Positions 1 through 10,051 of a stretch of DNA of 64,000 bases are shown piece after piece. The stretch spans positions 67,001-131,000 of the forward strand of contig OX463822.1 in assembly GCA_949825045.1 (NCBI GenBank). Direction: 5' to 3'. Within the stretch, counting starts at the first letter, position 1, and each line of letters begins with the position of its first letter. This DNA comes from Argyresthia goedartella (Eukaryota > Arthropoda > Insecta > Lepidoptera > Argyresthiidae). The notes below the pieces were generated by a model. It worked only from the letters and a program-made list of their open reading frames with translations. It was not told the DNA's origin and did not search any database. The position numbers were made by a program, and so were the translations under genes.

Positions 1-857
1 CGCAAATCAACTGCGCAGTTACGTAACATGGACATCAACAAACGTGGCGAATGGAACTGTTACGTTGCCAATAGCAAAAGCATCTTTTACTGTTATATTT
101 CAACATAGTAAACTGTCTAGTAGGCATCAAGCATCCTGAAAATTGCCTGTTAGCACACATCTATCCTGAAAGGCTATGCCTATCTAAATTATACCTGTCG
201 GATAAGTAAACAAGTTAAACTGTCACCTTATCTATCAGAATAAAACATCTATATCTGTATATTTTACAAGCTAGCTTAATAGAAAAAGTGATACATGGTC
301 TTTCATTGTTCCCGCAAACCTTGTAATGCATCTTTTACTATAACTTGCCTCTCCATATTCTGTGGGAATAAGCTAATTGCTTATTTTCTGTGCTACATTC
401 CTATTCACAAGAATTTCGCTGTACGAAATAAGAAGTAATAATAAGCTACGCTTCCAATTGCTCGCTTTTATTCATTCGGCAGCCCCATCTTCCTTTCTAG
501 TAAATAACAAGAACCTGCCTGCCTGCCAGGAAAGTGTTATCTTTGCACATTATTTAGAGGAATTTGGCCGATCATTTCAGCTGACCGTCAAGGCCCGACG
601 CGCTAGAGTACATCAGACCTACGGTCGTCGTGTCCCCAAGCTCAAGCCAGTGCATTGAAAAAACGGTCACGCGCATTATCACATTCTACGCGTGATACTG
701 TGTGTTGCGCGGTGATATGGACGTAACAAACAACAATAAGCGGGTGAGTGCTGAACCGTTATTTGCTTGCAAAAGGCTCCATTATCCAAGTATCTATTGG
801 CTATTTGATTCAAAAGCATTTGTAAGATCGTTATTATCATCATACCCATTTGCAAAA
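1..857. other. Unassigned stretch upstream of outer BEL gag
   Basis: No protein family is recognisable on either strand. Short open stretches at 377-658 and 702-857 carry no motif. The second is in frame with the BEL/Pao gag that starts at 858, so this DNA may hold the leader and decayed 5' LTR of that old element. I found no second LTR copy in the window to confirm this. Confidence 0.3.
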
Positions 858-2427
858 ATGTCTGAAGAGCTTAATTTTAAGGCTTTAATATAGAAGAGAG
901 GCTGGATAAAAGGCAGGATAACTGTATATAAGAAATATTTAGCTGATTTTAGAAACTATAAGGAATTAAGCAAGCAACAATTAAATGAACTAAAATTAAG
1001 ATTACAAAAAATACAAATATTATTTGAGGAGTTTCACACCCTTCAGTCAAGCATTGAACTGTCTAATGAAGCAACCGCTGAGCAGCTAAATGAAAGAAAT
1101 GAAATTGAGAACCAATTTTATTTTGTCATTAGTGCATCCCAAGAGATGCAAGAATCTCATCAAGCGGCCTTTGACGACGCTATTTCAGAACAAGGCTTGG
1201 TTGCTCAGCGGATCGCTAACTCAGCCTGTGGCCCTATAGGTCATTTTGGGGGCGTCAAACTACCTACTATAAAACTTCCCATTTTTGACGGCAACTACAG
1301 CAAATGGCTCGAGATTAAAGATACTTTTGTATCGCTTATTCATGGAAACGAATCGCTAAGCGAGATAAATAAATATCATTACCTACGCGCCTCTTTGGAA
1401 GGCTGCGCTGCACAAGTTATCAACTCGCTAGAAACTTCTGCTAAAAATTATTCGATTGCCTGGAAGTTGATACTTGAAAGGTTCGATAATAAGATACAAC
1501 TTGTAAATAGTCATTTAAAGGCGTTATGTAATATTGAGCCTATTGCAAAGGAGTCTCACGCTGCGCTGAGATTTCTCGTTGACCATATTTCAAGAAACCT
1601 CGAAGCACTAAATAACCTGGATGATCCCACTGATAATTGGGACACGTTAATCATATTTATGTTTTCATCAAAGTTAGATGCGGACTCAAACAAAAATGGG
1701 AAGAATATAGAAATAGTATTCTGAAGTTGCCAAAATTGGATGAATTTTACACTTTTGTCAGAAGCAGAGCCGATATTCTAGAAACATTAGCAGAGAATAA
1801 AGTCGAAAAAACTGAGAATGTAGAAAGACAAGTAAAGAAATTGGACAAGTATCAAAAAACATTTGTCGTCGCTGCTTCTGAAACAAAGAAGTTAAGCTGT
1901 CCTATTTTTAATGATGAGCATCGGATCTTTCAATGCAAGGCCTTTATAGAAATGACAGTTGATCAAAGAAGCGCAGAGATAGGCAAGAAAAGGCTGCGCA
2001 TTAATTGTTTCCGTCCAGGTCATTTTTCACACAAGAGCCGGATGGGTCCATGCATTATTTATCACAGAAGGCATAACAGCATGTTACATAGAAACAACCA
2101 AACTCAAAAGTCAGAAGGAAAAAATACGAATCTTGTTTCGATGTCGACTGCTGTGGCAAATCAATTATAACTGTCTACTGCAATGGTGAAAATTGTGAAC
2201 TCAGAAACGAAGAAATCGATAGATGCCCGCGCTCTGCTTGACTGTGGGAGCCAGTTCTCGTTCATAACTAAGTCATTGAAGGAAAGGTTTAGCATTCAAG
2301 GTCAATCAGTGCGCTCGCTAAGTGTTGCAGGTTTAAACAATATTTCAATAAATGCACTAGAAAACTGTAAATTTGAGCTCGCACTTGCAACAATTCATTC
2401 ACAAAACAAGTTTATGCTTTAGTTATA
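858..2427 (+). pseudogene. Outer BEL/Pao element: broken gag and protease (5' half)
   Basis: This is the gag and start of pol of an old BEL/Pao LTR retrotransposon. Gag begins at ATG 858 and has an in-frame TAG at 891-893. The frame is then open to about 1680, through the BEL/Pao-type gag region (DUF1759-like, with LPTIKLPIFDGNYSKW near 1260-1315). A frameshift near 1680-1690 moves coding to another frame, which carries a decayed Cys/His region near 2000-2080. A TAA at 2168-2170 precedes the aspartic protease, whose active-site motif is ALLDCGSQ where DSGSQ is usual. The frame breaks again near 2415 and is then cut by BEL-A, inserted after CCTTC (2428-2432). Coding resumes at 10052. The family assignment is firm; the copy is dead. 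Confidence 0.85.
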
Positions 2428-2432
2428 CCTTC

Positions 2433-2939
2433 TGTTCAGGCCTCTCGGCACCCAATTTCCTCGCAGGGGCCCATAGCTACGAGGTAGCGTAGCGATCGGA
2501 TGCCAAGAAGCAAGAACGTCGGCGTTTCACCGAGCTAAAGTAAATAGATTCTATCTGACCTGGTCTGTGCTTCGTTCCCGTCAAACTCCTGTCTCTCTGC
2601 AAGGCCTGGGTGCACCCTAGGCTCTTCTTGGTAGACAGGTTCTTCAGCCAACCAGGTATGGCTGGCAGGCCAGCTTCGACGCGCACAGTGTTACGTAAAT
2701 ACGAACTTTATCTGGTTCGGAGAACCACAATACACTCAGCTATAAGACAATCCTGAGGGGAGCCCGAATACAATTTCAGATGGCTTACGATTTAATTTCA
2801 ATGCCCAAAATCAATACGCGTCACATTGCGGGGGCTTTTCGTCTGTCAGTTGTCAAAAAACTGCTCTGTTGGCAGCAACTGTCAAATTCAAAATGGCCGT
2901 TCCGAAACCATCGATCGAGTATCGATTTTGAATCGAACA
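2433..2939 (-). repeat. BEL-A 3' LTR
   Basis: This is a 507-bp direct repeat of 9545-10051 with two substitutions (near 2574 and 2777). It begins TGTTCAGGCC and ends AATCGAACA on the plus strand. The adjacent internal side reads, on the minus strand, a purine-rich GGGCGGGTGAT directly before the LTR, which fits a polypurine tract. Confidence 0.95.
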
Positions 2940-2971
2940 ATCACCCGCCCGGACAGGCACCCACCTGTCCC

Positions 2972-5900
2972 TTAATCTACGGGCAGCCGAGACAACGTTG
3001 CTACCGCTCGTTTTAGTACCGAGCCTCCTACTAGAACCTCTGCAGACCGGGGGGTCCCGTCCTTGCCAGGGAACAAGTTAACAATGCGCCCCCTGCGCCA
3101 ACGTAGTGGCGGTAGGTTAGCATCCTTAACCAGCACGAGGTCACCAACACTAGGGGGGCTGGTTTTGTCAGTCCACTTAAGGCGCTGTTGTAAGATATGC
3201 AGATACTCGAGCGACCAACGCTTCCAGAAATTCTGAGTAAACTGCTGCAACATCTGATACCTTGACAACCGATACAATTTCACTCCCTCGAAGGGGTGCT
3301 CGGGCAACGCGTTAAGTGGCTGTCCTATCAAGAAATGGCCTGGGGTCAGAGCCTCCAGGTCATTTGGATCCGAGCTGAGCGGACACAACGGTCGCGAATT
3401 GAGAACGGCCTCGATCTTACAAAACAATGTCGCGAGCTCCTCAAAAGTCAGCGCGGTCTGACCTACTATACGCCCTAAGTGCGTCTTCGCTGACTTAACT
3501 ACGGCCTCAAAAATCCCACCCCAGTGGGGGCAACTCGGTGGGCTGAAGGTCCACTGTATACCCCGACGGGAGAGGGCCGTTCCAATATCCACTTTATTTA
3601 CATTCAAAAAGTTGACTATCTCTCGTAAGTATCGTTCCGCACCGACGTAGTTAGTGCCGTTATCAGAGCGGATCAAAGTTGGAAGTCCCCTTCGAGAAAC
3701 AAACCTATCCAAACAAGCAATGAAAGCCTCTGTCGAGAGATCAGCAACGAGCTCGAGATGTACCGCCTTGGTGGATAAGCAAACAAACACACACAGGTAC
3801 GCCTTGTATTGCTTAGCGTTACGCAATCGTGAACTCTTCACCATAAACGGTCCTGCAAAATCCGTACCAACACCTGAAAACGGTCTGACCTCATTCACAC
3901 GATCAGGGGGCAAGTCCCCCATGAGAGGTTGCATCGTGGCAGCCTTAAGTCGATAACAAGGCATGCACCGAAACACGATGTTCCGTATGACACGGCGGGC
4001 AGATAAGATCCAAAACTCCCGCTGGAGCGTGGCCAACAACGCGTTACAGCCGGCATGCGCGTTTTTAATATGACGATCAGTCACCAGCAATTCAACTAAC
4101 TGTCCCCCCTTGGGGAGCAGAAGTGGGTGACGAGCCGAATACGACAGATTCGCATTGCGCAATCTTCCTCCTACCCGAAGTAACCCGGTCGAATCAACAA
4201 AGGGGTTGAGACGCGCGACGGCTCCCTTCAATTTCGAACGTCCACTTCGTATAGTCTCCAATTCTGCCCCAAACTTCGAGGACTGTACCAACCGGACCAA
4301 ATTCAGTAGCGACTCGTTTCGCTCTGCCGGAGTCAGAATAGGGTTCAACGTTCGCTGATCGCGAGGAGTACGACAATTTCGAGCGAATCTCCTAATCCAA
4401 GTGGACACGTTTATCAACTTGTCAAGTGAGCTATACCGGTCCAGCAGAAACCCGGCGTCAGGGTCCTCAGCCTTCTGGGTAACATGCACGGCCGCTCTGG
4501 GGCCATGATCCGAAGATACTACTACATGGCTGTGGGGCCAGTCCGATTCTCTCCTGGCAAGCCAGGGTGGTCCCCACCACAAATGGTGTCTAACGAGTTC
4601 AGGAGCCCGACATCCCCTGGATGCACAATCAGACGGGTTCAATTCTCCTGGTACATGTCTCCAAGTCAGTGGGACCTCAGACGACACAATCTGGGAGACA
4701 CGGTTCGCGACAAAAACCTCTAAGTTATGGACCGAAGCCTTCAGCCAGCACAAAACAATCTGGCTGTCCGTCCACGCGTACACCGTATCCTCCAAAACCA
4801 CTGACCCACGCAACACTGTTAGAGTGTGATTCAAAAGTTTGGTCAAAAGAGCAGCCCCGGACAGTTCCAGTTTTGGAATCGTCATCCTTGTCCGAATAGG
4901 CGCTACCTTGCTTTTTGCCAAAACCAAACGCACGTCGACCTCCCCGGTGGAGGTGACGGTTCGCAAATAAACCGCTGCCGCAAACCCTCGTTCAGAGGCA
5001 TCACAAAACCCGTGAAGGGTTGCCCTGTAATCCCCAGCAGGGACCAATTTCCTCGGCAGCGATACATTATTTATGTCCGATAGCGAAGTGAACATTTGCG
5101 TCCAATCAGTCAACAAATCACCTGAGAGGTGGGTGTCCCAGGTCAACTGAGCCGCCCATAGCCTTTGCATAAAACATTTGAGAGCAAAGGTGACTGGAGA
5201 AATCCATCCATTCGGGTCGAACGTTCTCGCAATCGTTGACAGTACTGACCGCTTCGTCCAGGCCTTCGGTGTTTCTAAAACCACCCGATAGGTAAACTCA
5301 TCATGGACGGGCCGGTACTGAATTCCAAGCACTGACAACATGTTAGGGTTGTCAGGATTCTCAAAAACGTGCGGGTCTTGTTGAAACTCATCTGGGAGAC
5401 CAGCCATCAACTCAGGGGAGTTGGACATCCACTTGCGTAGTTCATAGCCGCCTCGTTCCAGCAATTGAATGAGCTCGTCACGTCGGTCCAGAGCTTCCTC
5501 TACACTGGCTGCCCCTGTGCAGACGTCATCGACGTACAAATCTTGCTCCAGGATAGCGGCGGCTCTAGGATAGCTCACACGGTCACGCGACGCCAACTCC
5601 CGCAGGGTACGCATCGCCAAATACGGGCTAGACCGTAACCCATACGTGTTCGTGTTCAACTCATAGACCTTGACTGGCTCGGCCGTGGACTCACGCCAAA
5701 GTAACAACTGATACCTTCTGTCAGCCGGATGAATTACCGTTTGCCTAAACATCATCCGAATGTCTGCGACAAATACAACCTGGTGCCTCCGAAAGCTCGT
5801 GAGAATATCCGAAATATCACGACTCAACTTGGGTCCCGAATGTAGACACTGATTCAGGGACATCCCGTTCGAGGTAGGTGCTGACCCATCAAAAACAACT

Positions 5901-6862
5901 CGAATCTTGCCGGTAGGGGTTCGTAGGACGGCATGGTGTGGAAGGAAACAATGATCCTCAGATCTCCAGTCCACACCCGATACCGACATGTGTCCTAACG
6001 ACTCATACTCCCTCATGAAATCGACGTATTTTTGTTTAAATACGGCGTCCCTTGACATCCTACGCTCCATCGACATCAATCTCGTCTCAGCCATCTTCCT
6101 AGATTCTCCTAGTGGCGGTCGATCGGCCCTGAAAGGCAGTCGAGTTACAAAACGACCAGAACGAAGGCGACCAGTACTATTCTGGTAAAACAACTCGCAC
6201 TCTTCTTCGTCTGCGTCGACTCGACGAGCGGTGGGAGGTTCCTCTATCTCCCAGAACCGTTGGATAGCGTCTGACAACGCTGAGCCAATAAGTATGCCAT
6301 CTGACTCGGCAGGCCTAACCATTGGCAATGCCGGACCCATGATCACGTGACCAAACTTAGTATCCACAGCAATCAACCCGTCCGGCTGAAAAACTCGCCG
6401 ATCCGACAACAGAAACCTACCCAAAACGTCTGCTCCCAGTAACAGATCGACCGGGGCTGGAGTGTCAAAATCGGGATCCGCCAACTTGAGTCCTGACGTC
6501 AGGAGTCGAACGGCCGGATTCAACTTCACCAAGGGGTGTTTGCCCATGACATGCGTCATTACTAAAGCTTGCACGGATGTTTTTGTCAAAATGTCATAAC
6601 GTGGAGAGAACGTGATCACCGATTGACCAACTACATTCGTAACCGTAACATTCCCCACGCCCCGTATTGAATTATTATACCTATTTACCTTGAGGCCCAA
6701 CCATTTTGCTAAATCGTTCGATACAATGCAGCCCTGAGCTCCAGAATCTAATAGGGCGCGAACGTATGTTGGGTTGCCCGCCAAATCCCAAACAAGCACA
6801 GAGGCGATCGGTAACACCACCGTCTCCGGTTGGGGGGCAACAAATCGTTGGGCCGCAAATTC
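2972..6862 (-). CDS. pol: BEL-A Pol polyprotein (protease, RT, RNase H, integrase)
   Basis: This encodes the enzymes needed to process, reverse transcribe and integrate BEL-A. The frame is continuous with gag across a single UAG (6865-6863). It has 14 further codons to a GTG at 6820 and then about 1,280 codons with no stop. Counting from the GTG, visible motifs in order are: aspartic protease LLDSGAQ (about residue 23); RT with VADI and the YVDD box (5536-5525, about residue 429); RNase H with FCDAS and WTDSQ; an integrase zinc-binding H2C2 region ending CMPCYR; an integrase core with GTDFAGP, RSDNGTNY and WGGIFEAVVK (the D, D, E residues); and a C-terminal DUF5641-type domain with FWKRWSLEYLHILQQRLKW. 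No ATG lies between the UAG and the protease, so Pol is probably made as a Gag-Pol fusion. Family and domains are certain; activity is inferred. Confidence 0.93.
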   Translation of the reverse strand, partial: EFAAQRFVAPQPETVVLPIASVLVWDLAGNPTYVRALLDSGAQGCIVSNDLAKWLGLKVNRYNNSIRGVGNVTVTNVVGQSVITFSPRYDILTKTSVQALVMTHVMGKHPLVKLNPAVRLLTSGLKLADPDFDTPAPVDLLLGADVLGRFLLSDRRVFQPDGLIAVDTKFGHVIMGPALPMVRPAESDGILIGSALSDAIQRFWEIEEPPTARRVDADEEECELFYQNSTGRLRSGRFVTRLPFRADRPPLGESRKMAETRLMSMERRMSRDAVFKQKYVDFMREYESLGHMSVSGVDWRSEDHCFLPHHAVLRTPTGKIRVVFDGSAPTSNGMSLNQCLHSGPKLSRDISDILTSFRRHQVVFVADIRMMFRQTVIHPADRRYQLLLWRESTAEPVKVYELNTNTYGLRSSPYLAMRTLRELASRDRVSYPRAAAILEQDLYVDDVCTGAASVEEALDRRDELIQLLERGGYELRKWMSNSPELMAGLPDEFQQDPHVFENPDNPNMLSVLGIQYRPVHDEFTYRVVLETPKAWTKRSVLSTIARTFDPNGWISPVTFALKCFMQRLWAAQLTWDTHLSGDLLTDWTQMFTSLSDINNVSLPRKLVPAGDYRATLHGFCDASERGFAAAVYLRTVTSTGEVDVRLVLAKSKVAPIRTRMTIPKLELSGAALLTKLLNHTLTVLRGSVVLEDTVYAWTDSQIVLCWLKASVHNLEVFVANRVSQIVSSEVPLTWRHVPGELNPSDCASRGCRAPELVRHHLWWGPPWLARRESDWPHSHVVVSSDHGPRAAVHVTQKAEDPDAGFLLDRYSSLDKLINVSTWIRRFARNCRTPRDQRTLNPILTPAERNESLLNLVRLVQSSKFGAELETIRSGRSKLKGAVARLNPFVDSTGLLRVGGRLRNANLSYSARHPLLLPKGGQLVELLVTDRHIKNAHAGCNALLATLQREFWILSARRVIRNIVFRCMPCYRLKAATMQPLMGDLPPDRVNEVRPFSGVGTDFAGPFMVKSSRLRNAKQYKAYLCVFVCLSTKAVHLELVADLSTEAFIACLDRFVSRRGLPTLIRSDNGTNYVGAERYLREIVNFLNVNKVDIGTALSRRGIQWTFSPPSCPHWGGIFEAVVKSAKTHLGRIVGQTALTFEELATLFCKIEAVLNSRPLCPLSSDPNDLEALTPGHFLIGQPLNALPEHPFEGVKLYRLSRYQMLQQFTQNFWKRWSLEYLHILQQRLKWTDKTSPPSVGDLVLVKDANLPPLRWRRGRIVNLFPGKDGTPRSAEVLVGGSVLKRAVATLSRLPVD

Positions 6863-6865
6863 CTA
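6863..6865 (-). promoter_or_regulatory. In-frame UAG between BEL-A gag and pol (candidate readthrough site)
   Basis: Gag codon 607 (CGC) is followed by TAG and then GAA TTT GCG in the same frame. The frame stays open for 1,296 codons to the end of pol. Readthrough of a single UAG would give Gag-Pol at a fixed ratio, as known for gammaretroviruses. A short CAAC/GTTG stem begins within about 15 nt downstream, too weak to count as proof. The alternative is a fresh nonsense mutation. Confidence 0.5.
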
Positions 6866-8686
6866 GCGAGGACCCCCGGGGCCCCACTGTGCCTGTAACC
6901 GATCAGGTAGGCAGCTATAAGCCAGAGGGTCCCATTGTACAAATGGCCCACGCGCCGGTTCCATTGCCACCCTACGACGCCCCCCGAAGGGTTGTGGGCG
7001 TGAATTCAACCGTGGCCGCTCCATGAGCGGGGGGGACATCACATGCGACCGACGAGGACGAGGCGACGAGCGGGGCGACAACTGAGGCGGCGTCCGAGCC
7101 GCATCCGCATAGCTCGAAGGTGTCCCATGCCACCCGCCCGTTACGGCCTGCTCAACATACCCAATGTCCCGCTGAGTCGGATGCTGAGTCGCAACCGAAA
7201 ACTCAGGGCCCCCCATGTGATGACCCTGAGTGCGGCCCTGCACCCCTGGGTGGCTGCGTGCTTGTGGCCCCATTGCCCGCTGAGTCGGATGCTGAGTCGC
7301 AACCGAAAACTCAGGGCCCCCCATGTGATGACCCTGAGTGCGGCCCTGCACCCTAGTACCGCCCTGTGCACGTGGGGACATTGGCCCCTGAGTTGCGCTC
7401 CGAGTCGCAAACGAATTCTCAGGGCCCCATGCCGTGTCACCCTGGGTACGGCCCTGTGGTGGCTGTTGGCCGGACCGGTTCATGCACAACAGATTGTTGT
7501 GGGCCCCACCACAATATCCGCACAATTTAGTGCGCGTGCAGTCCCTAGCCATGTGTGGCCCGAGGCACAGGAAACACCAGCTCCGCTGCTTGGCCATCCG
7601 GCGCCGTCCCTCAACCCTAATTTCCCCGAACTTATTGCAATCGGCCACAGCATGGCCAATCTGCCTACAACATGGGCAGGTCTCACTATGTGGGGTCAAT
7701 GCACTCACAGTCCCATACGACTGCCGGTTGGTGCGGTCCTTCCTCGTCGGAGGGCCCCTACTCACAGCGCTCCCGGCAGCTCTCTGTGGCTCCGAAGGAT
7801 GGGTGGCCGTCAACCCCAAATTCTCTGCCCGTCGAGCCTCCTCTTCCAAAAATCCGACCAAGTCGGAGAAGGCGGGCAGGTCCTCGGCCGACCTCCCGTG
7901 AGACTGTTCGAAACGAGTCTGCACGTCAGCGGGTAGGCGGGAAAGTACAATGTACAGCAATAGGTACGACCATTCACCAACCGGAAGTCCAAGATTCTCT
8001 AGGGCCTTGGTGACGGACAACAACGGGTTCAAAACCTCCGTCTGTATGGCCCCGACCTTGTTCACAACCGGGATACTAAACAAACGGTTCAGTTGGGCAT
8101 CGGCCAACCTCCGTTTGTTGTGGTAACGTCTGACCAGCAATTGCCTGGCCGTTTCATAGTTACCCTCCGTAACTGTCAAATGAGCGACCAGCTCCCTGGG
8201 CTCACCCCTCAATGCTGCCACCAGCTGAGCCATTTTGACAGACTTGGTAATGTCCGATCGCATGTGCACCAAACTGTCGAACAGATTGATGAAGCTCATC
8301 CATTCACCGGACACTCCGACAAAAGTAGGCATAGTTATAACGGGTAACCTGGTCCCCGATCCCTGATGCGGCAGAGGCGCCCCAATGTCACCACCATGGC
8401 TGGACTCGCGCTGCCTACGTATGTCCGCAGCCCTCTGCGTGATAGCAGCCGCCATCTCCATACACTGGTCGACATCCCCTAGCAACCGTGACAGCCTGTC
8501 AGGTGCGCAACCATCAACTGCTTCCGCCTGCGCGGACAATTCGAGCACCCTGTTGTAGCGTTCCTTAACGTCCATAGACCGCTCCAACACCACATCATGC
8601 CTATCTAAACGGTCTATCAGACCGTGTGCGGAGGAAAACCATCTGAGCTCCTTAGAAACACCCTTCTGTATTTCAGACAACGACAT
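6863..8686 (-). CDS. gag: BEL-A Gag (capsid/nucleocapsid), 607 aa
   Basis: This is the structural protein of BEL-A, intact from ATG 8686 to TAG 6863. The N-terminal half carries the BEL/Pao gag region (LPVITMPTFVGVSGEWMSF near residue 110). Three zinc knuckles follow: CPCCRQIGHAVADC, CFLCLGPHMARDC and CGYCGGAHNNLLC. The C-terminal third is low-complexity, rich in Gly, Gln, Pro and Arg, and contains tandem copies of a 36-residue unit that includes GPEFSVATQHPTQR. Knuckles and basic tail suggest nucleic-acid binding, and the particle would assemble in the cytoplasm. Long open stretches on the opposite strand (for example 7043-7936) are shadows of this repeat-rich, GC-rich gene. Confidence 0.92.
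   Translation of the reverse strand: MSLSEIQKGVSKELRWFSSAHGLIDRLDRHDVVLERSMDVKERYNRVLELSAQAEAVDGCAPDRLSRLLGDVDQCMEMAAAITQRAADIRRQRESSHGGDIGAPLPHQGSGTRLPVITMPTFVGVSGEWMSFINLFDSLVHMRSDITKSVKMAQLVAALRGEPRELVAHLTVTEGNYETARQLLVRRYHNKRRLADAQLNRLFSIPVVNKVGAIQTEVLNPLLSVTKALENLGLPVGEWSYLLLYIVLSRLPADVQTRFEQSHGRSAEDLPAFSDLVGFLEEEARRAENLGLTATHPSEPQRAAGSAVSRGPPTRKDRTNRQSYGTVSALTPHSETCPCCRQIGHAVADCNKFGEIRVEGRRRMAKQRSWCFLCLGPHMARDCTRTKLCGYCGGAHNNLLCMNRSGQQPPQGRTQGDTAWGPENSFATRSATQGPMSPRAQGGTRVQGRTQGHHMGGPEFSVATQHPTQRAMGPQARSHPGVQGRTQGHHMGGPEFSVATQHPTQRDIGYVEQAVTGGWHGTPSSYADAARTPPQLSPRSSPRPRRSHVMSPPLMERPRLNSRPQPFGGRRRVAMEPARGPFVQWDPLAYSCLPDRLQAQWGPGGPR
7171..7460 (-). repeat. 108-bp in-frame tandem repeat in BEL-A gag
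   Basis: Units start at 7171 and 7279 and are nearly identical at the DNA level. A more diverged third copy follows from about 7386. The period of 108 bp is 36 codons, so copy number can change without breaking gag. It encodes the repeated GRTQGHHMGGPEFSVATQ-type segment. Confidence 0.85.
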
Positions 8687-9544
8687 GATCGGAACGATAC
8701 TTATTCACAATTTGCAGTAACTCAATTATATTGGACCCTCCAGTCTACAACACAAACGAGGGAACCCTAATCTATAACTTAAACAATGCTGATTTCCCCA
8801 AACAATAGAAACCGAGTTTTATATCTACACAAATTCTGTAAACAACAATTTAGTTTCCCTATATCATATAACACACACAGATAGTCAATATTAGTTCAAG
8901 TTATAAATTGCTATAAACTGAAAACAATGTCCAAACATTCATTAGCATTACTAGACCACTAATAGATTGACTATGCAAACTTCAAACTGCAAACATGATA
9001 TAATAATAATAATAATACCTTGGACACCTTTTACACACATTGATCTAGCCCCAAACTAGGATTCCCTGTATCTTGGGTACTAGACAACGATATATATACT
9101 TATATAGAGAAATATTATACTTAGATAGATAAACAACCATGACTGGGGTACAAACATCCGTTCTCATCAAACAAACATTTGCCCCCATCGGGATTCGAAC
9201 CCGGGACCCTTGGTTTCGTAGGCAGCGTCACTGCCGACTCGGCCATTCGGGTCGTCGTATGACTTCAATGCAAATTTCAATTCACCTACAATGTACCTGT
9301 AATGTAATTACTATTCTGAGTCACATCTCAGTACAACTGGTCATTTAGGGAAAACTGTTATATCTGTCTGTCTACTACCAGCAATAGACTTATAGCTTAC
9401 AACACTACCAATCTATGTGGATACAGGAACGATACCAAGTTAGCTAATAACCGCCTATACCTACAGATTGATAGTCCCAAATCGTGGGTTCCTGGAGCCC
9501 TTGACGGCTGCAAATCTCAGGAAACCACGCTCTTGCTACCAAAA
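8687..9544 (-). other. BEL-A leader with candidate primer-binding site
   Basis: This 858-bp untranslated region lies between the 5' LTR and gag. Directly inside the LTR the minus strand reads TTTTGGTAGCAAGAGC. The TGG fits a tRNA-primed binding site, but I could not assign the tRNA. About 257 bp of the leader is a SINE (9002-9258); the rest shows no coding. Confidence 0.6.
9002..9258 (-). mobile_element. tRNA-derived SINE in BEL-A leader
   Basis: Read on the minus strand, it starts GACGACCCGAATGGCCGAG. It has a pol III A box (TGGCCGAGTCGG) and a B box (GGGTTCGAATCCC), followed by a unique body and an (ATT)n tail at 9002-9018. A second copy lies at 52602-52860 with the same head, body and tail. 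No clear target duplication was found. It is not a functional tRNA gene, because the sequence continues as a repeat body. Confidence 0.88.
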
Positions 9545-10051
9545 TGTTCAGGCCTCTCGGCACCCAATTTCCTCGCAGGGGCCCATAGCTACGAGGTAGC
9601 GTAGCGATCGGATGCCAAGAAGCAAGAACGTCGGCGTTTCACCGAGCTAAAGTAAATAGATTCTATCTGACCTGGTCTGTGCTTCATTCCCGTCAAACTC
9701 CTGTCTCTCTGCAAGGCCTGGGTGCACCCTAGGCTCTTCTTGGTAGACAGGTTCTTCAGCCAACCAGGTATGGCTGGCAGGCCAGCTTCGACGCGCACAG
9801 TGTTACGTAAATACGAACTTTATCTGGTTCGGAGAACCACAATACACTCAGCTATAAGACAATCCTGAGGGGAGCCCGAATACAATTCCAGATGGCTTAC
9901 GATTTAATTTCAATGCCCAAAATCAATACGCGTCACATTGCGGGGGCTTTTCGTCTGTCAGTTGTCAAAAAACTGCTCTGTTGGCAGCAACTGTCAAATT
10001 CAAAATGGCCGTTCCGAAACCATCGATCGAGTATCGATTTTGAATCGAACA
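9545..10051 (-). repeat. BEL-A 5' LTR
   Basis: 507 bp, starting TGTTCAGG and ending GAATCGAACA. It matches 2433-2939 except at two sites and would carry the promoter and polyadenylation signals of BEL-A. It is followed by the target duplication CCTTC at 10052-10056. Confidence 0.95.

Larger units (their letters stand above)
2433..10051 (-). mobile_element. BEL-A: complete young BEL/Pao LTR retrotransposon
   Basis: This is a 7,619-bp element on the minus strand, with order 5' LTR (9545-10051), leader, gag (8686-6863), pol (6862-2972), 3' LTR (2433-2939). Both LTRs are 507 bp, start TGTTC and end GAACA, and differ at two positions by eye. It is flanked by a perfect 5-bp duplication CCTTC (2428-2432 and 10052-10056), the length expected for BEL/Pao. 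It sits inside the protease region of an older plus-strand BEL element. All catalytic domains read as intact, so this is the best candidate in the window for a recently active autonomous element. The only interruption in gag-pol is the UAG at their boundary. A SINE occupies part of the leader. Confidence 0.95.

Noticed and set aside
377..658. 93-codon plus-strand ORF
   Set aside because: No motif, no homology style, AT-rich; probably chance.
7043..7936. 297-codon plus-strand ORF
   Set aside because: It is the mirror of the GC-rich, tandemly repeated BEL-A gag; no domain is seen.
9181..9258. Possible tRNA gene (also 52602-52675)
   Set aside because: A and B boxes are present, but the sequence continues into a shared repeat body with an (ATT)n tail at both places, so these are SINEs.
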